The position numbers and the translations under genes are program-made. DNA of 64,000 nucleotides, taken from positions 186,001-250,000 of the forward strand of contig KV454011.1 of NCBI GenBank assembly GCA_001661245.1, given 5' to 3'. Every line of letters begins with the position of its first letter. Position 1 is the first letter of the stretch. Shown in pieces: positions 37,365 to 46,606 of the stretch. The notes beneath the pieces are model-generated. The model ran no database searches. It worked only from the letters and a program-made list of their open reading frames with translations, and was not told the DNA's origin. This DNA comes from Pachysolen tannophilus NRRL Y-2460. Its lineage: Eukaryota; Ascomycota; Pichiomycetes; Alaninales; Pachysolenaceae.

Positions 37365-39209
37365 ATGATTGATCAATTTTGTATATTTACACCTTCTGGA
37401 TTGGTTCTTTTCAAGTATCAATTAAGAAGAATACCGGCTGATATTTTGAACACGTTTATATCCAATGTATTTATATCTGAAAGAGAGGCTTTAGTTGGTA
37501 TTAATAATCAAGAAGATTCGGACTCAGAAGATAGAGACGAAGGAGATGTTGAGGAGAAAGCTGGTGCCAATATTAAGACCCATAATGTGAAAGGTTTTTC
37601 TATAAAATATTTGAGGAAAAATGATCTTATATTTACTTTGATTCATGATTCGATAATATATTTGAACAATTCACAGCAATTCTTGTCTACTATAAGTAGC
37701 TTATTTATTGAAATGTTTGGAGATGAAATACTAGAGAATTTGAAGAATAATAGTTTTGAATTGATCGATCCAAACGAAGATAATTTTATAAAATTTGAAA
37801 AATTTTTTGAAATAAAATTAAACGAGTTCCAGTCGGATAATAACAATAATACTAATACTAATAATGAACAATTACAGAAAGAATCTCATGAAGAATCTCG
37901 TAATATTATTGCATCACCTGGCTCGCCTAAATCATTGCTGAAAAAAAATATCAAGAAGAGTAATAAGAAAGGTAGAAAATGGGGAGCAGATGGTACTATT
38001 ATAGATGATTATGGTGACGTAGATAATGATGTCAATCTTGATTTTTCTTCTAAAGCTGATACTAACTCTTCTTCTCTCAAAAATGACGATGTCAATTTGA
38101 AGTTACAGCAACTGGTTGGGGATAAAGCTCATTTTGGTAGTAAAACAAGAACAGGTGAATTCTTAGTCAGTGATTTAAGTGAAGAAATGGACAATATATT
38201 GAAAAACTCATCAAAGAAAAATTCAGGATTATCGAATTCTAGTTCTAATACAACAACTTCTTCACAGCCATTTGGTTTTTTAAGAAATTATATTGGTGGT
38301 AAAAAAATCACAAAAGAAGATGTAAATAAGACCACTCAATTATTGATAAATCATTTGATAAAAAAAAATGTTGCACCTGAAGTTGCCAAGAATTTGGTAT
38401 CTAACGTTGAAAAAAATTTGGTTGGCTCCACAACAAAGAATTTCACATCAGTTGAGACAACAGCAAAGAAATCACTAGAAGGAGCGTTGACAAAATTATT
38501 AACACCAAACTCATCGATTGATTTGTTAAATGAAATTCAGGCAAAGAAAAAATCAGGTAATTTACCTTATGTAATTTCAGTTGTTGGAGTAAATGGTGTG
38601 GGGAAATCAACAAATTTATCAAAATTGGCTTTTTGGTTATTACAAAATAATTATCGTGTCTTAATCACGGCATGCGATACTTTTAGATCTGGTGCTGTAG
38701 AACAACTACGAGTACACGTTGATAACTTGAAAAACTTGACAAACAATAATGATGATAACCAAATGGTAGATTTATTTCAAGAAGGCTATGGAGGTGCAGA
38801 TTTGGTTTCAAAAATTGCCAAAGGAGCCATCAAATATGCAATGGAAAATAATTTTGATATAGTTTTAATGGATACTGCTGGAAGAAGACACAATGACTCG
38901 AAATTAATGGCACCTCTACAAAACTTTGTCAAGCTGGCAAAACCTGATAAGATCATAATGGTTGGCGAGGCGTTAGTCGGTACTGATTCTGTCCTACAGG
39001 CTAAGAATTTTAACAATGCCTTTGGTCCAAACAAAAATTTAGATTTTTTTATCATTTCAAAATGTGATACTGTCGGCGATCTAATTGGAAGTATGGTAAA
39101 TATGGTCTACGCTACAGGAATACCGATCCTCTTTGTTGGAACTGGCCAAACTTACACAGATTTAAGGACCTTAAGTGTCGAATGGGCAGTCAACATGTTG
39201 ATGAGCTGA
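37365..39209 (+). CDS. SRP101: signal recognition particle receptor alpha subunit
   Basis: This 614-residue protein has an N-terminal SRX domain (MIDQFCIFTPSGLVLFKYQL) that binds the beta subunit, then an acidic and Asn-rich linker (residues about 150-290). The C-terminal NG GTPase domain has a P-loop near residue 406 (GVNGVGKSTNLSKLAFWLL), TACDTFRSGAVEQL, DTAGRRHND and ISKCDTVGD. Known role: docks ribosome-SRP complexes at the ER translocon, with reciprocal GTP hydrolysis between the receptor and Srp54. The length agrees with S. cerevisiae (621). Confidence 0.97.
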   Translation: MIDQFCIFTPSGLVLFKYQLRRIPADILNTFISNVFISEREALVGINNQEDSDSEDRDEGDVEEKAGANIKTHNVKGFSIKYLRKNDLIFTLIHDSIIYLNNSQQFLSTISSLFIEMFGDEILENLKNNSFELIDPNEDNFIKFEKFFEIKLNEFQSDNNNNTNTNNEQLQKESHEESRNIIASPGSPKSLLKKNIKKSNKKGRKWGADGTIIDDYGDVDNDVNLDFSSKADTNSSSLKNDDVNLKLQQLVGDKAHFGSKTRTGEFLVSDLSEEMDNILKNSSKKNSGLSNSSSNTTTSSQPFGFLRNYIGGKKITKEDVNKTTQLLINHLIKKNVAPEVAKNLVSNVEKNLVGSTTKNFTSVETTAKKSLEGALTKLLTPNSSIDLLNEIQAKKKSGNLPYVISVVGVNGVGKSTNLSKLAFWLLQNNYRVLITACDTFRSGAVEQLRVHVDNLKNLTNNNDDNQMVDLFQEGYGGADLVSKIAKGAIKYAMENNFDIVLMDTAGRRHNDSKLMAPLQNFVKLAKPDKIIMVGEALVGTDSVLQAKNFNNAFGPNKNLDFFIISKCDTVGDLIGSMVNMVYATGIPILFVGTGQTYTDLRTLSVEWAVNMLMS

Positions 39210-39268
39210 AGTTATCTGCGAAAATATATACAGTAGTGCGTGATAATACAATTTCTGTTTCGGGAAAT

Positions 39269-39311
39269 CTCATCTCCTAGCTGAAAATTTTTTATTTTGT
39301 GAAAATTTTTT
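39269..39311 (+). promoter_or_regulatory. PAC-like and duplicated RRPE elements upstream of NUG1
   Basis: CTCATCTC (39269-39276) differs by one base from the reverse PAC core CTCATCGC. Two RRPE-type words (TGAAAATTTTTT at 39282 and at 39300) follow. All lie within about 150 bases of the NUG1 ATG, the usual arrangement for ribosome-assembly genes. Confidence 0.6.
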
Positions 39312-39417
39312 GGTGTAGATAAAGAAGACTATCTATATTATCATATCAAGAATTAGTTAGAATATATAATAAATAATATTTAAATTGTATATTTTAGCAT
39401 TATAGGTCGATCTGAAT

Positions 39418-41100
39418 ATGAGAGTAAGAAGTAAGTTTAAAAAAAAAAAAANAAAAAGAGAGAGAGGGAGATGATTTTGTTATGTATTAGATTTGAGTTT
39501 GTATACTAACTTTTTTTTTTTTTTTTTGATTTGTTAAGAGCCATCTTCCAAGAGAACCAGTACTCGTATGAGAGAGGGTATTAAGAAGAAAGCAGCTGCC
39601 CACCAAAGAAAACAAAGGAAATTATCTAAGAAAGATCCAACATGGAAGTCGAAGCAAAAGAAAGATCCTGGTATTCCAGCAAGTTTCCCATACAAAGATA
39701 AAATTTTATTGCAAATCGAAGAAAGTAGAAGACATGAGCAAGAAGAAAAAGAAAAAAGAAAATTGGCTAAGAAGAATGCAGCCGCTGCTAGTGGTGATGC
39801 ATATGACGAGGCGATGTCAGAAGATGATGAAGATGAGCAAGACGATGGAGCTAACGGTTTGGCAGCGTTGTTAACTTCGGCTCAGCAGGCTGCAATAGAA
39901 TATGAAGGTGGTTCGCCTGATAAAGATGATATCGATGAAGATGGAATGGATGAAGATCATGAGGTCATTGAACATGATATTGATTTTTTCGCTAGTGATA
40001 ATGAAGATGATGAAGAAAATAATGCTGCTGTTGACAAATCTAGGAAAGCATATGATAAAATTTTTAAAGCGGTTGTTGAAGCTTCGGATGTGGTATTATA
40101 CGTTTTGGATGCAAGAGATCCAGAATCAACAAGATCCAAAAAAGTTGAAGAAACAATTTTACAAAACCATTCGAAAAGATTGATATTGATCTTAAACAAA
40201 GTTGATTTGGTTCCTGAAAATGTTTTGAAACAATGGTTAGATTTTTATCAGTCATCATTCCCAACGATTCCTTTAAAATCATCATTTACTGCTTCAAATT
40301 CATCAAGTTTCAATAAAAAATTAACACAGGCCGTCACTTCCAATTCTTTGTTACAAGCATTAAAGGCTTACGCAAACAAATCAAATTTGAAAAGATCTAT
40401 TATAGTTGGTATTATTGGATATCCAAACGTTGGTAAATCCTCTATTATCAATTCTTTAGTATCAAGACATGGAGGAAATAAAGTAGTTTGCCCAGTGGGT
40501 AATCAAGCTGGTGTTACTACATCATTAAGAGAAATTAAAATTGATAATAAATTAAAAGTTCTTGATTCCCCAGGTATTGTTTTCCCATCAACCGATAAGA
40601 AACAATCAAAAATAAAACACGAAGCTCAATTAGCTTTGTTAAATGCAATTCCTCCAAAACAAGTTAAAGATCCAATTTCTGCAGTAACATTATTGGTTAA
40701 AAGAATATCAAAGCAACAGGAGATGACTCTTGCTTTTAGAAAATATTATCAATTACCTCCAATAATTAAACCAACAGCTGAGGAATTTGCTAAAGAAGTA
40801 CTCGTTCATGTTGCCCGTAGGTTAGGAAGGTTGGGCAAGGGAGGTATACCGAACTTGAAAGCCGCTGCATTGGCGATATTAAATGATTGGAGAGATGGAA
40901 AATTTGTGGGATGGACATTACCTAAAAACTCAAGAGAAGCTGCTGCTGCTGCTGATTCTGCTAATGGACATGATGTTAAAGAAAAATCAGCAAGTCAAAA
41001 TGGAATTCCTCCTCCAAAAGTTGAACAGACTACTATTGTCAAGGAATGGTCTGCGGAATTTGATCTTGATGGATTGTTTAACGGAGTCTTTGGTGAGTAG
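39418..41100 (+). CDS. NUG1: nucleolar GTPase for 60S export, one intron after codon 4
   Basis: Exon 1 is only 13 bases (39418-39430); exon 2 is 39539-41100. Joined, they give 524 residues beginning MRVRKPSSKRTSTRMREG, which matches the S. cerevisiae Nug1 start (MRVRKRQSRRTSTKLKEG) almost position by position and so fixes the joint. The donor is GTAAGT, the branch site TACTAAC at about 39503, and the acceptor the unusual TTAAG. The GTPase is circularly permuted: NKVD (LILNKVDLVP) comes before the P-loop (GYPNVGKSSIINSL) and DSPG. A Lys-rich N-terminus and an acidic insert (residues about 85-150) are family traits. Known role: pre-60S maturation and export. The intron contains an ambiguous base at 39452. 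Confidence 0.96.
39452..39452. other. ambiguous base (N) in the NUG1 intron
   Basis: A single N interrupts a poly-A run inside the NUG1 intron. It probably marks a homopolymer that was hard to resolve and does not affect the protein. Confidence 0.99.
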
Positions 41101-41247
41101 GATAAGGAAAAAATTAAAGATTAATTCTTCAGCTTACAGTTAAACATTTTTTTTTTTACATGCTATATATATACATATATATTTTTCCTTTCATTGTCAA
41201 AATATAAATAAAACTATAAAAACTTTATGCTAATAATGGTACTTATT

Positions 41248-42807
41248 TCATTCAGAATATTTCTCAAGGATACCTTCTGCCCACCTACTTAATAATAATT
41301 CCTCAACGTAGTCCCTTTTACGAAAGTTGTCGCTACTTTCATGATGTGTTTGATTTTGATTGTTTTCGTTTTCGTTATTCAATTTTCTTGAATTTTCCCA
41401 TTGATGTTTTTCTTTTCTTAGTTGAATCAATTCTTTTTCGTTTTCCAACAAGATTTTAGGAAAAGTCTTCTCCTTTAGCACCGGATTTGATGATGTATAT
41501 ATTTTCTTGGTAAGATTTTTGTAGAATTTTTGGAAAAGTTCTTTATTTCTTTCATTTTCATCAATTATCATATTTTGCAAAAAAATTGTCTTGAAATTAA
41601 CTAAATTATCATATTGAAAAGTTGTCAAGTTATTTTTTGCTGATATTTTATTGAAGGACAGATTTAAAATACTACTCAAGTCATGTCTTAATTTTTGAGT
41701 CTTGAAATATTCTGATTTTACTGTTGAATCTTGTTTCTTTACATTTTTCAAAGTATTTCTTTTCAAATCTTTAGAATCATCATGTATTACTGTGTTTCCA
41801 TGTTCTCCTAATTTTAAGGTTTCTATATCAAAGTCAAACTCAGTTACTTCATCTCCATTTATGCTCACAGTATTTGTCTTTTCAATTGTAGATACATAAA
41901 ATTTTTTATTTTGCAGATTATTGATACCATTCTCTAAATTCCATAATTTCCTTCTTTCCACCAATTCTGCTATTTCTTGAATTGAAACTTTGGAACCTTT
42001 AATGCAAAATTTATGTTTTAATAACTGTTTTGTTGATAATCTCTTATTGGGATCTCTTTGTAAGCAACATTCTATGAAATCTTTGAAAGTGGCTGAAAAT
42101 TCTTCTCCAATTAATCTTGGTGGTTGATTTTTCTCAATTATGTAAACTACTTGCATTGGATGATACTCTGAAAGTGGTGGTCGACCATTTGCTATTTCTA
42201 ATAATGTGATCCCCAAAGACCAAATATCTGCTCTGAAATTATAATTCTGATGGAGTATAACTTCAGGTGCCATATAATAAGGGGTCCCAATATAAGTGTT
42301 TCTTATGGAAAGCTTATTTGAAAGCTGAGTGGATACTCCGAAGTCTGCAATTTTTACTTCAAAATTTTCTCCTATTAAAATGTTACCAGGTTTTAAATCT
42401 CTATGAATTTTCCCTGTTTCATGCAAGTAATTTAATGCCAATACCAATTCATAACAAATTTTGCTTATTACAGATTCTTTAAATGGACCAGGAACAATCA
42501 AATCTGCCAAAGAGCCTCCAGGAAGAAACTCCATAATGATCCATAATTTAAAACCTTTCACAAAACATCCATAGTATTTAGTAATATGATCGCTATTACA
42601 CATGGATAATAATGCTATTTCATTTTTAAACTCCAGTATATCTTCATCTGATTCTAAGTCTACTTGCTTAATGGCAACTTGTTTTTTAGTTAGTTTGTCG
42701 ACACCACGGTAGACCGCACCGTAAGCACCATGGCCTAATTCTTCAAAAACATCGAATTGGTCAAATGAATATAGTCTCTTCGTAGGAGACGATGAAGTAG
42801 CAGACAT
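41248..42807 (-). CDS. SPS1: Ste20-family protein kinase, GCK-III/Sps1-like
   Basis: This 519-residue protein has its kinase domain at about residues 18-277. It has the glycine loop GHGAYGAVY, catalytic Lys in VAIKQVDLE, IHRDLKPGN, DFG in IADFGVS, and the Ste20-type activation segment GTPYYMAPEV. The C-terminal 240 residues are charged with no recognised domain. Known relatives: Sps1 (spore-wall formation), Kic1, and fission-yeast Ppk11/Nak1, all GCK-III kinases. The length matches Sps1 (490) far better than Kic1 (over 1000), so the symbol is likely but not certain. Confidence 0.8.
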   Translation of the reverse strand: MSATSSSPTKRLYSFDQFDVFEELGHGAYGAVYRGVDKLTKKQVAIKQVDLESDEDILEFKNEIALLSMCNSDHITKYYGCFVKGFKLWIIMEFLPGGSLADLIVPGPFKESVISKICYELVLALNYLHETGKIHRDLKPGNILIGENFEVKIADFGVSTQLSNKLSIRNTYIGTPYYMAPEVILHQNYNFRADIWSLGITLLEIANGRPPLSEYHPMQVVYIIEKNQPPRLIGEEFSATFKDFIECCLQRDPNKRLSTKQLLKHKFCIKGSKVSIQEIAELVERRKLWNLENGINNLQNKKFYVSTIEKTNTVSINGDEVTEFDFDIETLKLGEHGNTVIHDDSKDLKRNTLKNVKKQDSTVKSEYFKTQKLRHDLSSILNLSFNKISAKNNLTTFQYDNLVNFKTIFLQNMIIDENERNKELFQKFYKNLTKKIYTSSNPVLKEKTFPKILLENEKELIQLRKEKHQWENSRKLNNENENNQNQTHHESSDNFRKRDYVEELLLSRWAEGILEKYSE

Positions 42808-43014
42808 TTAATACCTCTCGTTTCTTTTAACTACTGTATGATAATTATGATAAATGTTCTAAAAATAATAAACCAATACCTGTCCCTAAAAGCTGGCTTA
42901 TTTTCAATCCCGTGAAAAATTATTGACGAGTGATATTTTTTGACAAATTTAGACAATTTTAGACAATTTTAAAAAATTCTTCCCAGCTTTTACCTGATGT
43001 GCAAACTCCAATAA

Positions 43015-43281
43015 AAAGCAGCTTTCTTCACAAAATCAAATGCTAAAAACATAAAAACATCAAAATTAGAAATATCTATTGAATACAAGCATTTGCAATT
43101 ATATCTAAAGAACAACTCTGAATCTTTAATCAAGGATGATGAAAACAAGCTCTTTTATTGTCAAGAGCTCATCAGTATTATTGACCACATTAGGAAAGTT
43201 GTAAACAAAAGCTTATTTAGTAGTTCGTTAAATACCGAACCCCTTTTAACCCCTTTGTTTAATACCTCATCACTCGTTTGA
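43015..43281 (+). CDS. possible short coding exon without its own ATG
   Basis: An 88-codon open frame reads as a plausible helical protein (SKLEISIEYKHLQLYLKN, LFYCQELISIIDHIRKVV), with far less low-complexity bias than other intergenic frames. There is no in-frame ATG; an AGCAG acceptor-like word lies at the frame's beginning. A small spliced gene or a decayed gene would both fit. I do not recognise a family. Confidence 0.25.
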   Translation, partial: KAAFFTKSNAKNIKTSKLEISIEYKHLQLYLKNNSESLIKDDENKLFYCQELISIIDHIRKVVNKSLFSSSLNTEPLLTPLFNTSSLV

Positions 43282-43396
43282 ATAGCAAAGTTTCATCAAT
43301 ACAGCAAACGGCTTGTTCTATCGGTGTTTATAGTGGTGTAAGGAAGTTGGAGGTATTAATCTAGCTATGGGCAAGGATTTGTATGTTGAAAAAGGT

Positions 43397-43600
43397 TTAT
43401 TGTGGTTGTTGTTGGGGAAGAGATAAGAAGAGTTTACTTTTTTTTTTATCTGTAAATCTTAATGATGTTTCCCCTTTCCCCTTCTGAAACCTTCTTATAG
43501 TTCTAATATATTTTTTGTTATTTTGAGAGTCAGCTTTAATATTTACTAGTAATGAAGTATCTTTTGCCTTGATCTTGAATTTTATTGTAGTTTTATTCAT
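43397..43600 (-). CDS. hypothetical 67-residue lysine-rich protein
   Basis: ATG at 43600 opens a frame reading MNKTTIKFKIKAKDTSLLV and KKYIRTIRRFQKGKGE, with a Gln-Pro end. It is highly basic, with no signal peptide or membrane segment. No family is recognised, and it may be a chance ORF. Confidence 0.25.
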   Translation of the reverse strand: MNKTTIKFKIKAKDTSLLVNIKADSQNNKKYIRTIRRFQKGKGETSLRFTDKKKSKLFLSLPQQQPQ

Positions 43601-43871
43601 TTTGGAAGTTTTAATACCGTTTCATGCATAATTATTAACAGATCAAAAAAACACTCAAACATTATATCAAAAAGATCTTTATTGTTTTATCTTCTGATCA
43701 ACAGAGTATTTCTCTCTGATGCTTTCCCTTAAAAATGGAGTTGTGTTTCTTTTTTTTTTTTTTGTTATGTTATTTAAGGTAAATCGTTTTTAAAAGGTGC
43801 TGAAGAAGCTTTTTTATAAAAACTATTTTTCTATTTTCCTTGATAGTATTTTTGAAGTCATATTCACAATT

Positions 43872-44801
43872 ATGATTCCATCTACTTTGTTACGCTTGAT
43901 TACCTTGTTAACTGTGGTTGTTTTTCTAAATGGAATAGATAGTGCCAGTATTGAAACCAAAAGAAGTGAAATGGTATTCCAAGAAGTAGATACTGTTTCT
44001 TCTGGAATCGAGCTAACAAGTTATTTGAAAGCGGCAACCTCTCAAAATGGACAAATTGGAGTTAACAACTCTTCACAATTATTTGTTGAAATAGATTCTG
44101 ATTTTTATCAAAAATTAGATACTTCAGCTATTCCCTACCCAATCTATATCAATGATACAAACGTTTACCTAAGTAAACCTTTCCCAATTGATACAGAAGC
44201 TCAGGGTATATTTGACGATTGGCTAAATGATAATCCCAACAAGCACAAGAAACCTTCCAAGACACCAAAGAAAAAAAACCCGAAAAACGCTGTTAGGTAT
44301 GAGGTTAAGGCAAACTCAATTTCCAATCCAAGGGTTGCTGCTGCTTTCCCAATTTCAGTTTGTCTTGACTCAACAGAAGGTGCAGGTGGTAAAATTGCTA
44401 AAACTGGTACTGTTACTATAAGTAGCGGTGTAAGCACAGATGTTAGTTTAAGAGATGCTATATTGGGTCTTTTACATGTGAAAGTAGGTTATTCCACAAG
44501 TTTATCGCTTTCATTTCAATTTTCATGTTCATGTAATCTGGAAAAAGGTGAAACAGTTCTGATGTATCTTGAACCTTGGCAAATTACTGCTGATACCCTG
44601 CATAGGAAAATTTACGAAACTGAAGGCCTTAGAGCATATGAACTGAATTGGTCTCCAAATTTTATAAGCAAATGGATAATAGACGTACCTCCAGGTACCA
44701 CTTGTATAACCACCAATTACTTACAATGTAATTATTTTGACCCAGATCTCGAATCAGATACTTTAAGTTACGAATATCCCAAGACACACATAGAACCTTA
44801 G
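43872..44801 (+). CDS. secreted protein of unknown function
   Basis: The protein has 309 residues from ATG 43872. A clear signal peptide opens it: MIPSTLLRLITLLTVVVFLN with likely cleavage near GIDSAS. The mature part has an N-terminal region of about 120 residues, a Lys/Pro-rich stretch (HKKPSKTPKKKNPK) and a C-terminal beta-rich region with five cysteines (VCLD, FSCSCN, TTCITT, LQCNYF). Ser/Thr-rich alternating strands (TVTISSGVSTDVSLRD, VGYSTSLSLSFQF) dominate there. There is no GPI-anchor signal, as the end is charged and polar. I do not recognise the family. The frame is intact and codon use is like the neighbours. A secretory or cell-wall role is inferred from the signal peptide alone. 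Confidence 0.7.
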   Translation: MIPSTLLRLITLLTVVVFLNGIDSASIETKRSEMVFQEVDTVSSGIELTSYLKAATSQNGQIGVNNSSQLFVEIDSDFYQKLDTSAIPYPIYINDTNVYLSKPFPIDTEAQGIFDDWLNDNPNKHKKPSKTPKKKNPKNAVRYEVKANSISNPRVAAAFPISVCLDSTEGAGGKIAKTGTVTISSGVSTDVSLRDAILGLLHVKVGYSTSLSLSFQFSCSCNLEKGETVLMYLEPWQITADTLHRKIYETEGLRAYELNWSPNFISKWIIDVPPGTTCITTNYLQCNYFDPDLESDTLSYEYPKTHIEP

Positions 44802-45234
44802 GTACAATCTTTTAACATATTTCAATTCTAAAATTTTTTCACAATTTTTTTTGTTATATATATATATATACATATATATATTTAGAAACTGTTCTTAATA
44901 TGATTACAATAAAGACAAAATCTATGCTATAAGTAGAAATATAACAACTGTAGCCAGCAAATAGCAAATATTCGATTGTATTTGCTTGTATCATTTAAGT
45001 GTTGTAAAGCAGAGTCTTTAAAAGCTCTTTTGTGAAAATTTGATGTATGAAAAACAAAAAAAATTCTTATCAAAAAGAAAATAGAAGAATAGAAGATTAA
45101 TTGTTTTAATACTAATTAAATAAAACGTTGATCAGTGATAGTCAAGAAGATCTAATTATATACTTAGGCAGTTAATAATGGTGATTAATAGATTGAATCT
45201 GTATTATTGATAATTTTGCTTATGGAAAGAAGAA
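44802..45234. other. intergenic: 3' flank of the secreted-protein gene and MRS2 promoter
   Basis: These 433 bases include an (AT)n tract around 44856-44881. I see no gene and no clear motif. Confidence 0.75.
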
Positions 45235-46476
45235 ATGAGTTTAAAGAACATAATGATACCCAGAATGAATACACTTATATGTTCTTCTTTTAGAATGCAA
45301 TCAGTAAAGTATTTTACTACACTTTCATCAAAGTTATTTCAAAATCATTTCCCCAATATTAAGCTTTCTCAACAAGATTATTATAACAAGATATTGTTAA
45401 CTAAGAGTTTGGGACAGAAAACCTCATTAAATGGTTCATCTAATTCCACTTCAACATATTTAAGATGTATAGAATTTGACTCCGATGGTAAAATGACAAA
45501 TGTCCCATCTGATATAAAGAAAAAAGAATTGATAATGAACCATGATTTACTTCCCAGAGACTTACGGAAAATTGATAAAGGTTATGATGATATTGTTCCG
45601 TCCATACTAATTAGACCTTCTTCCATATTAATCAATATTTTACATATAAAGGCTCTAATAAAAGCAGACTCAGTAGTATTGTTTAACCATGGATCTTCTG
45701 ATTCTCACACATATTCAACTTTTTTAAAAGATTTAGAGAGAAAATTAAAGACTCATTCAAAAGTAGCAGGATTGCCTTTTGAAATAAGGGCATTGGAAGC
45801 CATTTTTATATCTGTGGTTTCCAATTTACATTCTGAAATGAAAGTTCACACAACTGTGATAAAAGGAATATTACAAGAATTGGAAAATCATATAGATAGG
45901 GCTAAACTACGATACTTGTTAATTCAATCAAAAAAACTATCACAATTTGATCAAAAGGCCACATTAATTAGAGATCTTATAGATGAATTATTAGAGCAAG
46001 ATGATGAATTGGATGCTTTATATCTTACAGCGAAATTGAAAAATAATCCAAGACGTGGTGATGATCATCAGGAAGTGGAAATGCTTTTAGAAAGTTATTA
46101 TAAACATTGCGATGAAATTGTACAAACAGTGGAGAATTTGACGTCGAATATAAAGACAACAGAAGAAATCATCAATATCATTTTAGACTCAAATAGAAAT
46201 CAGCTTATGGTTTTAAGCTTACGGTTTTCTTTAAGTCTTTTGAGTTTTGGATCGTTGTTATACGTTGCTTCACTTTACGGAATGAACTTGGAAAATTTTA
46301 TTGAAGAAAAGGATTATTGGTTTTGGGTGATTGTTATTGGAACAAGTGTAGGCTGCGCTGGTCTTTTCAAATTTGGAATTACAAGATTAAACAAATTGCA
46401 AAAAGTTACTATGACAGGCGATGATTTGAGGGGTCCATTGTCAAATTTGCATCATTTGGAAAAACTCAAGAAATAG
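45235..46476 (+). CDS. MRS2: mitochondrial inner-membrane Mg2+ channel, MRS2/LPE10 family
   Basis: This 413-residue CorA-type protein has two membrane segments near its C-terminus (about 325-348 and 361-382), separated by the diagnostic Gly-Met-Asn motif in SLYGMNLENFIEEKD. The preceding long helical region (LIRDLIDELLEQDDELDALYL, ENLTSNIKTTEEIINIILD) is the matrix funnel. The N-terminus (MIPRMNTLICSSFRMQSVKYF) is basic and hydroxylated, consistent with import. Known role: Mg2+ uptake into the matrix, needed for group II intron splicing in yeast. Lpe10/Mfm1 is a paralogue with the same layout, so the assignment to MRS2 itself is provisional. Confidence 0.9.
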   Translation: MSLKNIMIPRMNTLICSSFRMQSVKYFTTLSSKLFQNHFPNIKLSQQDYYNKILLTKSLGQKTSLNGSSNSTSTYLRCIEFDSDGKMTNVPSDIKKKELIMNHDLLPRDLRKIDKGYDDIVPSILIRPSSILINILHIKALIKADSVVLFNHGSSDSHTYSTFLKDLERKLKTHSKVAGLPFEIRALEAIFISVVSNLHSEMKVHTTVIKGILQELENHIDRAKLRYLLIQSKKLSQFDQKATLIRDLIDELLEQDDELDALYLTAKLKNNPRRGDDHQEVEMLLESYYKHCDEIVQTVENLTSNIKTTEEIINIILDSNRNQLMVLSLRFSLSLLSFGSLLYVASLYGMNLENFIEEKDYWFWVIVIGTSVGCAGLFKFGITRLNKLQKVTMTGDDLRGPLSNLHHLEKLKK

Positions 46477-46514
46477 AGAAGTAATGATTTTCTACGGACC
46501 TCATCTGTATGATA

Positions 46515-46560
46515 TATACATATATATATATCTATATATATCTATATATATTTATTTATG
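46515..46560. repeat. ATATAT/ATCTAT repeat in the MRS2-BUR1 convergent 3' region
   Basis: A run of ATATATAC, ATATATATATCT, ATATATATCT and ATATATATTT units lies between the two convergent stop codons. It probably serves as a 3'-end efficiency element for both transcripts. Confidence 0.7.
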
Positions 46561-46606
46561 TTTCTATATGACTTTTCAATGAATTTGAATATTTAATGTA
46601 CAAAAA

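Larger units (their letters stand above)
42808..43871. other. 1.06-kb region between the Sps1-like kinase and the secreted-protein gene
   Basis: No recognisable gene is present. A frame without ATG (43015-43281, plus) and a 67-codon Lys-rich ORF (43397-43600, minus) both look more protein-like than random translation and are listed separately. A short direct repeat (TTTAGACAATTTTAGACAATTTTA) lies at 42949-42972. Confidence 0.6.

Noticed and set aside
39902-40199. Overlapping plus- and minus-strand frames within NUG1
   Set aside because: They are shadows of the acidic insert and GTPase core of NUG1 in other frames.
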